This document shows, in pieces, positions 4,428 to 5,784 of a stretch of 5,784 nucleotides of DNA. Under the pieces are notes generated by a model, which was not told the DNA's origin, ran no database searches, and was given only the letters and a program-made list of their open reading frames with translations. The translations under genes were made by a program, and so were the position numbers. Every line of letters starts with the position of its first letter. Position 1 is the first letter of the stretch. The stretch comes from Chloroflexota bacterium. GTDB taxonomy: Bacteria; Chloroflexota; Anaerolineae; B4-G1; DUEL01. The stretch spans positions 1-5,784 of the forward strand of contig JAGHZG010000125.1 of NCBI GenBank assembly GCA_017743275.1, in the 5' to 3' direction.

Positions 4428-5784
4428 ATGGACCTTTCTCGATTCCTCTCCATCGCGCGGGGCGATGCGCCAGCGGAACTGGTGCTCCGGAACGGACGGG
4501 TGATCAATGTGTACACGGCCGAAATTCTGGAGGCCGACGTTGCGATAGCGGACGGTTACATCGTTGGCGTGGGGAGCGGATATGCCAGCCAGCAGGAAAT
4601 AGACCTGGGGGGCCGGTATATCTGCCCCGGCCTCATAGATGCCCACGTTCACATAGAGTCCTCTATGGTGACCCCCTACCAGTTCGCCCGGGCGGTGGTC
4701 CCCCGGGGGACCACGACCGTCGTCTGCGACCCCCATGAAATTGCCAATGTCGCCGGGACGGCCGGAATCCGCTATATGCTGGATGCTTCGGAGGGATTGC
4801 CGCTGACCGTCTACGTCAACCTGCCCTCCTGTGTGCCCGCAACAACAATGGGAACCGCCGGGGCCGAGTTGAGTGCAGATGACCTGCTGCCGCTGGCGAA
4901 TCTTCCCCGCGTTCTGGGTCTGGCCGAGTTAATGAATGTACCGGGCCTGGTTCTGGGTTTTCCCGACGTGCTGGCCAAGGTGGAAGCGTTTCGGGAACGG
5001 GTGATAGACGGCCACGCCCCGGGCGTCAGCGGGAAATGGCTGCAGGCGTACGTGGGCGCCGGGCCCGGATCAGACCATGAGTCCACCACCGCCGCAGAGA
5101 TGCTGGAAAAACTCCGCCTGGGGATGCGGGTTTTCATCCGGGAGTCCACGGCGGCGAAAAACCTGCGCGCGCTGCTGCCCGCGGTGACCCCCCAGAACAG
5201 CCGCCGTTGCGCCTTCTGCACCGACGACCGCCATCCGGCGGACCTGCTAGACGAAGGCCACCTGGACCACCTCATCCGGCTGGCCGTCGCTGGAGGGCTG
5301 GACCCGATCACGGCAATCCAGATGGCCACTCTGAACGCAGCGGAATGGTTCCGCCTGCGCGACCGGGGCGCCATCGCCCCCGGCCTGCGGGCCGACCTGG
5401 TGGTCTTCTCGGACCTGAAGAACTTCCGCCCCGAGATGGTCTTCTCCGCCGGCCGCCTGGTGGCCCAGGCCGGAGAGCCAGCGGGTGATTGGGCAGCGCC
5501 CCGGGCAGAGGACTCGGGCGTGCAGGGGACGGTGCGGGTGGACTGGGACCGGGTCTCCCTGCGGATTCCCGTCCCGGATGCCGGTGCCCGGAGCGCGCGG
5601 GTGCGGGTCATCGGCGTCATCCCCGACCAGGTGTTGACGGAGCATCGGGTGGAGGAAGTCCCCGTGCGGGACGGGGAGGCGGTGGCCGACCCGGAGCGGG
5701 ACATCCTGAAACTGGCCGTCATAGAGCGGCATCGGATGACTGGCAACGTGGGGCTCGGGTTTGTGTGGGGGCTGGGGCTTCGCC
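4428..5784 (+). CDS. ade: Adenine deaminase (3' end beyond window)
   Basis: The enzyme hydrolyses adenine to hypoxanthine and ammonia in purine salvage, in the cytoplasm. The frame is open for 452 codons to the window end; family members run about 550-600 aa, so roughly the last 100-150 residues are missing. Amidohydrolase-superfamily metal and active-site motifs are present: DAHVHIESSM (H73, H75, E77), CDPHEIANV (about 100-108), GLAELMN with E167 as the bridging ligand, DGHAP (H196), SDHES (H217) and CTDDRHP (D266, D267, H269). The C-terminal domain begins near 360, and DILKLAVIERH and GLGFVWGLGL (about 425-451) are typical of Ade. The start at ATG 4428 is set by the strong ribosome binding site. 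No clear promoter was found between 4222 and 4415. The gene follows the candidate origin; nothing indicates purine-riboswitch control. Confidence 0.95.
   Translation, partial: MDLSRFLSIARGDAPAELVLRNGRVINVYTAEILEADVAIADGYIVGVGSGYASQQEIDLGGRYICPGLIDAHVHIESSMVTPYQFARAVVPRGTTTVVCDPHEIANVAGTAGIRYMLDASEGLPLTVYVNLPSCVPATTMGTAGAELSADDLLPLANLPRVLGLAELMNVPGLVLGFPDVLAKVEAFRERVIDGHAPGVSGKWLQAYVGAGPGSDHESTTAAEMLEKLRLGMRVFIRESTAAKNLRALLPAVTPQNSRRCAFCTDDRHPADLLDEGHLDHLIRLAVAGGLDPITAIQMATLNAAEWFRLRDRGAIAPGLRADLVVFSDLKNFRPEMVFSAGRLVAQAGEPAGDWAAPRAEDSGVQGTVRVDWDRVSLRIPVPDAGARSARVRVIGVIPDQVLTEHRVEEVPVRDGEAVADPERDILKLAVIERHRMTGNVGLGFVWGLGLR

Noticed and set aside
4811..5746. Open frame of 311 codons on the - strand
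   Set aside because: It is antisense to ade, which has clear catalytic motifs in the + frame. The - product is Ser/Arg-rich without a domain.

Overview
This is a 5.8 kb piece of a high-GC bacterial chromosome. It holds four genes, all on the + strand, separated by intergenic DNA unusually rich in short repeats and hairpins. I lean towards Chloroflexota (Anaerolineae-like) because of 7-8 bp tandem repeats, dispersed GC-rich hairpins and a lipoprotein with a Thr/Pro linker. That assignment is an inference; no taxonomic marker gene is present.

Layout. (1) Positions 1-953: a polysaccharide/polyol-type ABC-2 exporter permease (71-886), bracketed by two near-identical copies of a GC-rich inverted-repeat element exactly 900 bp apart. 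(2) Positions 965-2674: a putative lipoprotein zinc metallopeptidase (988-2649). Its start codon lies in an array of 8-bp repeats and its stop codon in an array of 7-bp repeats. (3) Positions 2675-2942: no credible gene. It holds a run of small hairpins, a second 7-bp array in the opposite orientation, and a near-consensus sigma70 promoter with an extended -10. (4) Positions 2978-3814: an MBL-fold metallohydrolase driven by that promoter. (5) Positions 3815-4427: a 613-bp gene-free region with three perfect DnaA boxes (TTATCCACA or its complement), one box with a single mismatch, a weaker box, and an AT-rich stretch carrying three ATCTAT repeats. It looks like a chromosomal replication origin (oriC) or another DnaA-binding locus. 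(6) Position 4428 to the window end: adenine deaminase (ade), cut off at its C-terminus by the window edge.

The four genes do not form an obvious pathway. The permease needs an ATPase that is not immediately downstream. The metallopeptidase probably acts outside the membrane. The MBL hydrolase appears to be its own transcription unit. Ade serves purine salvage. The most notable part of the window is the DnaA-box region between the MBL gene and ade. The second most notable is the repeat-bounded hairpin island upstream of the MBL gene.
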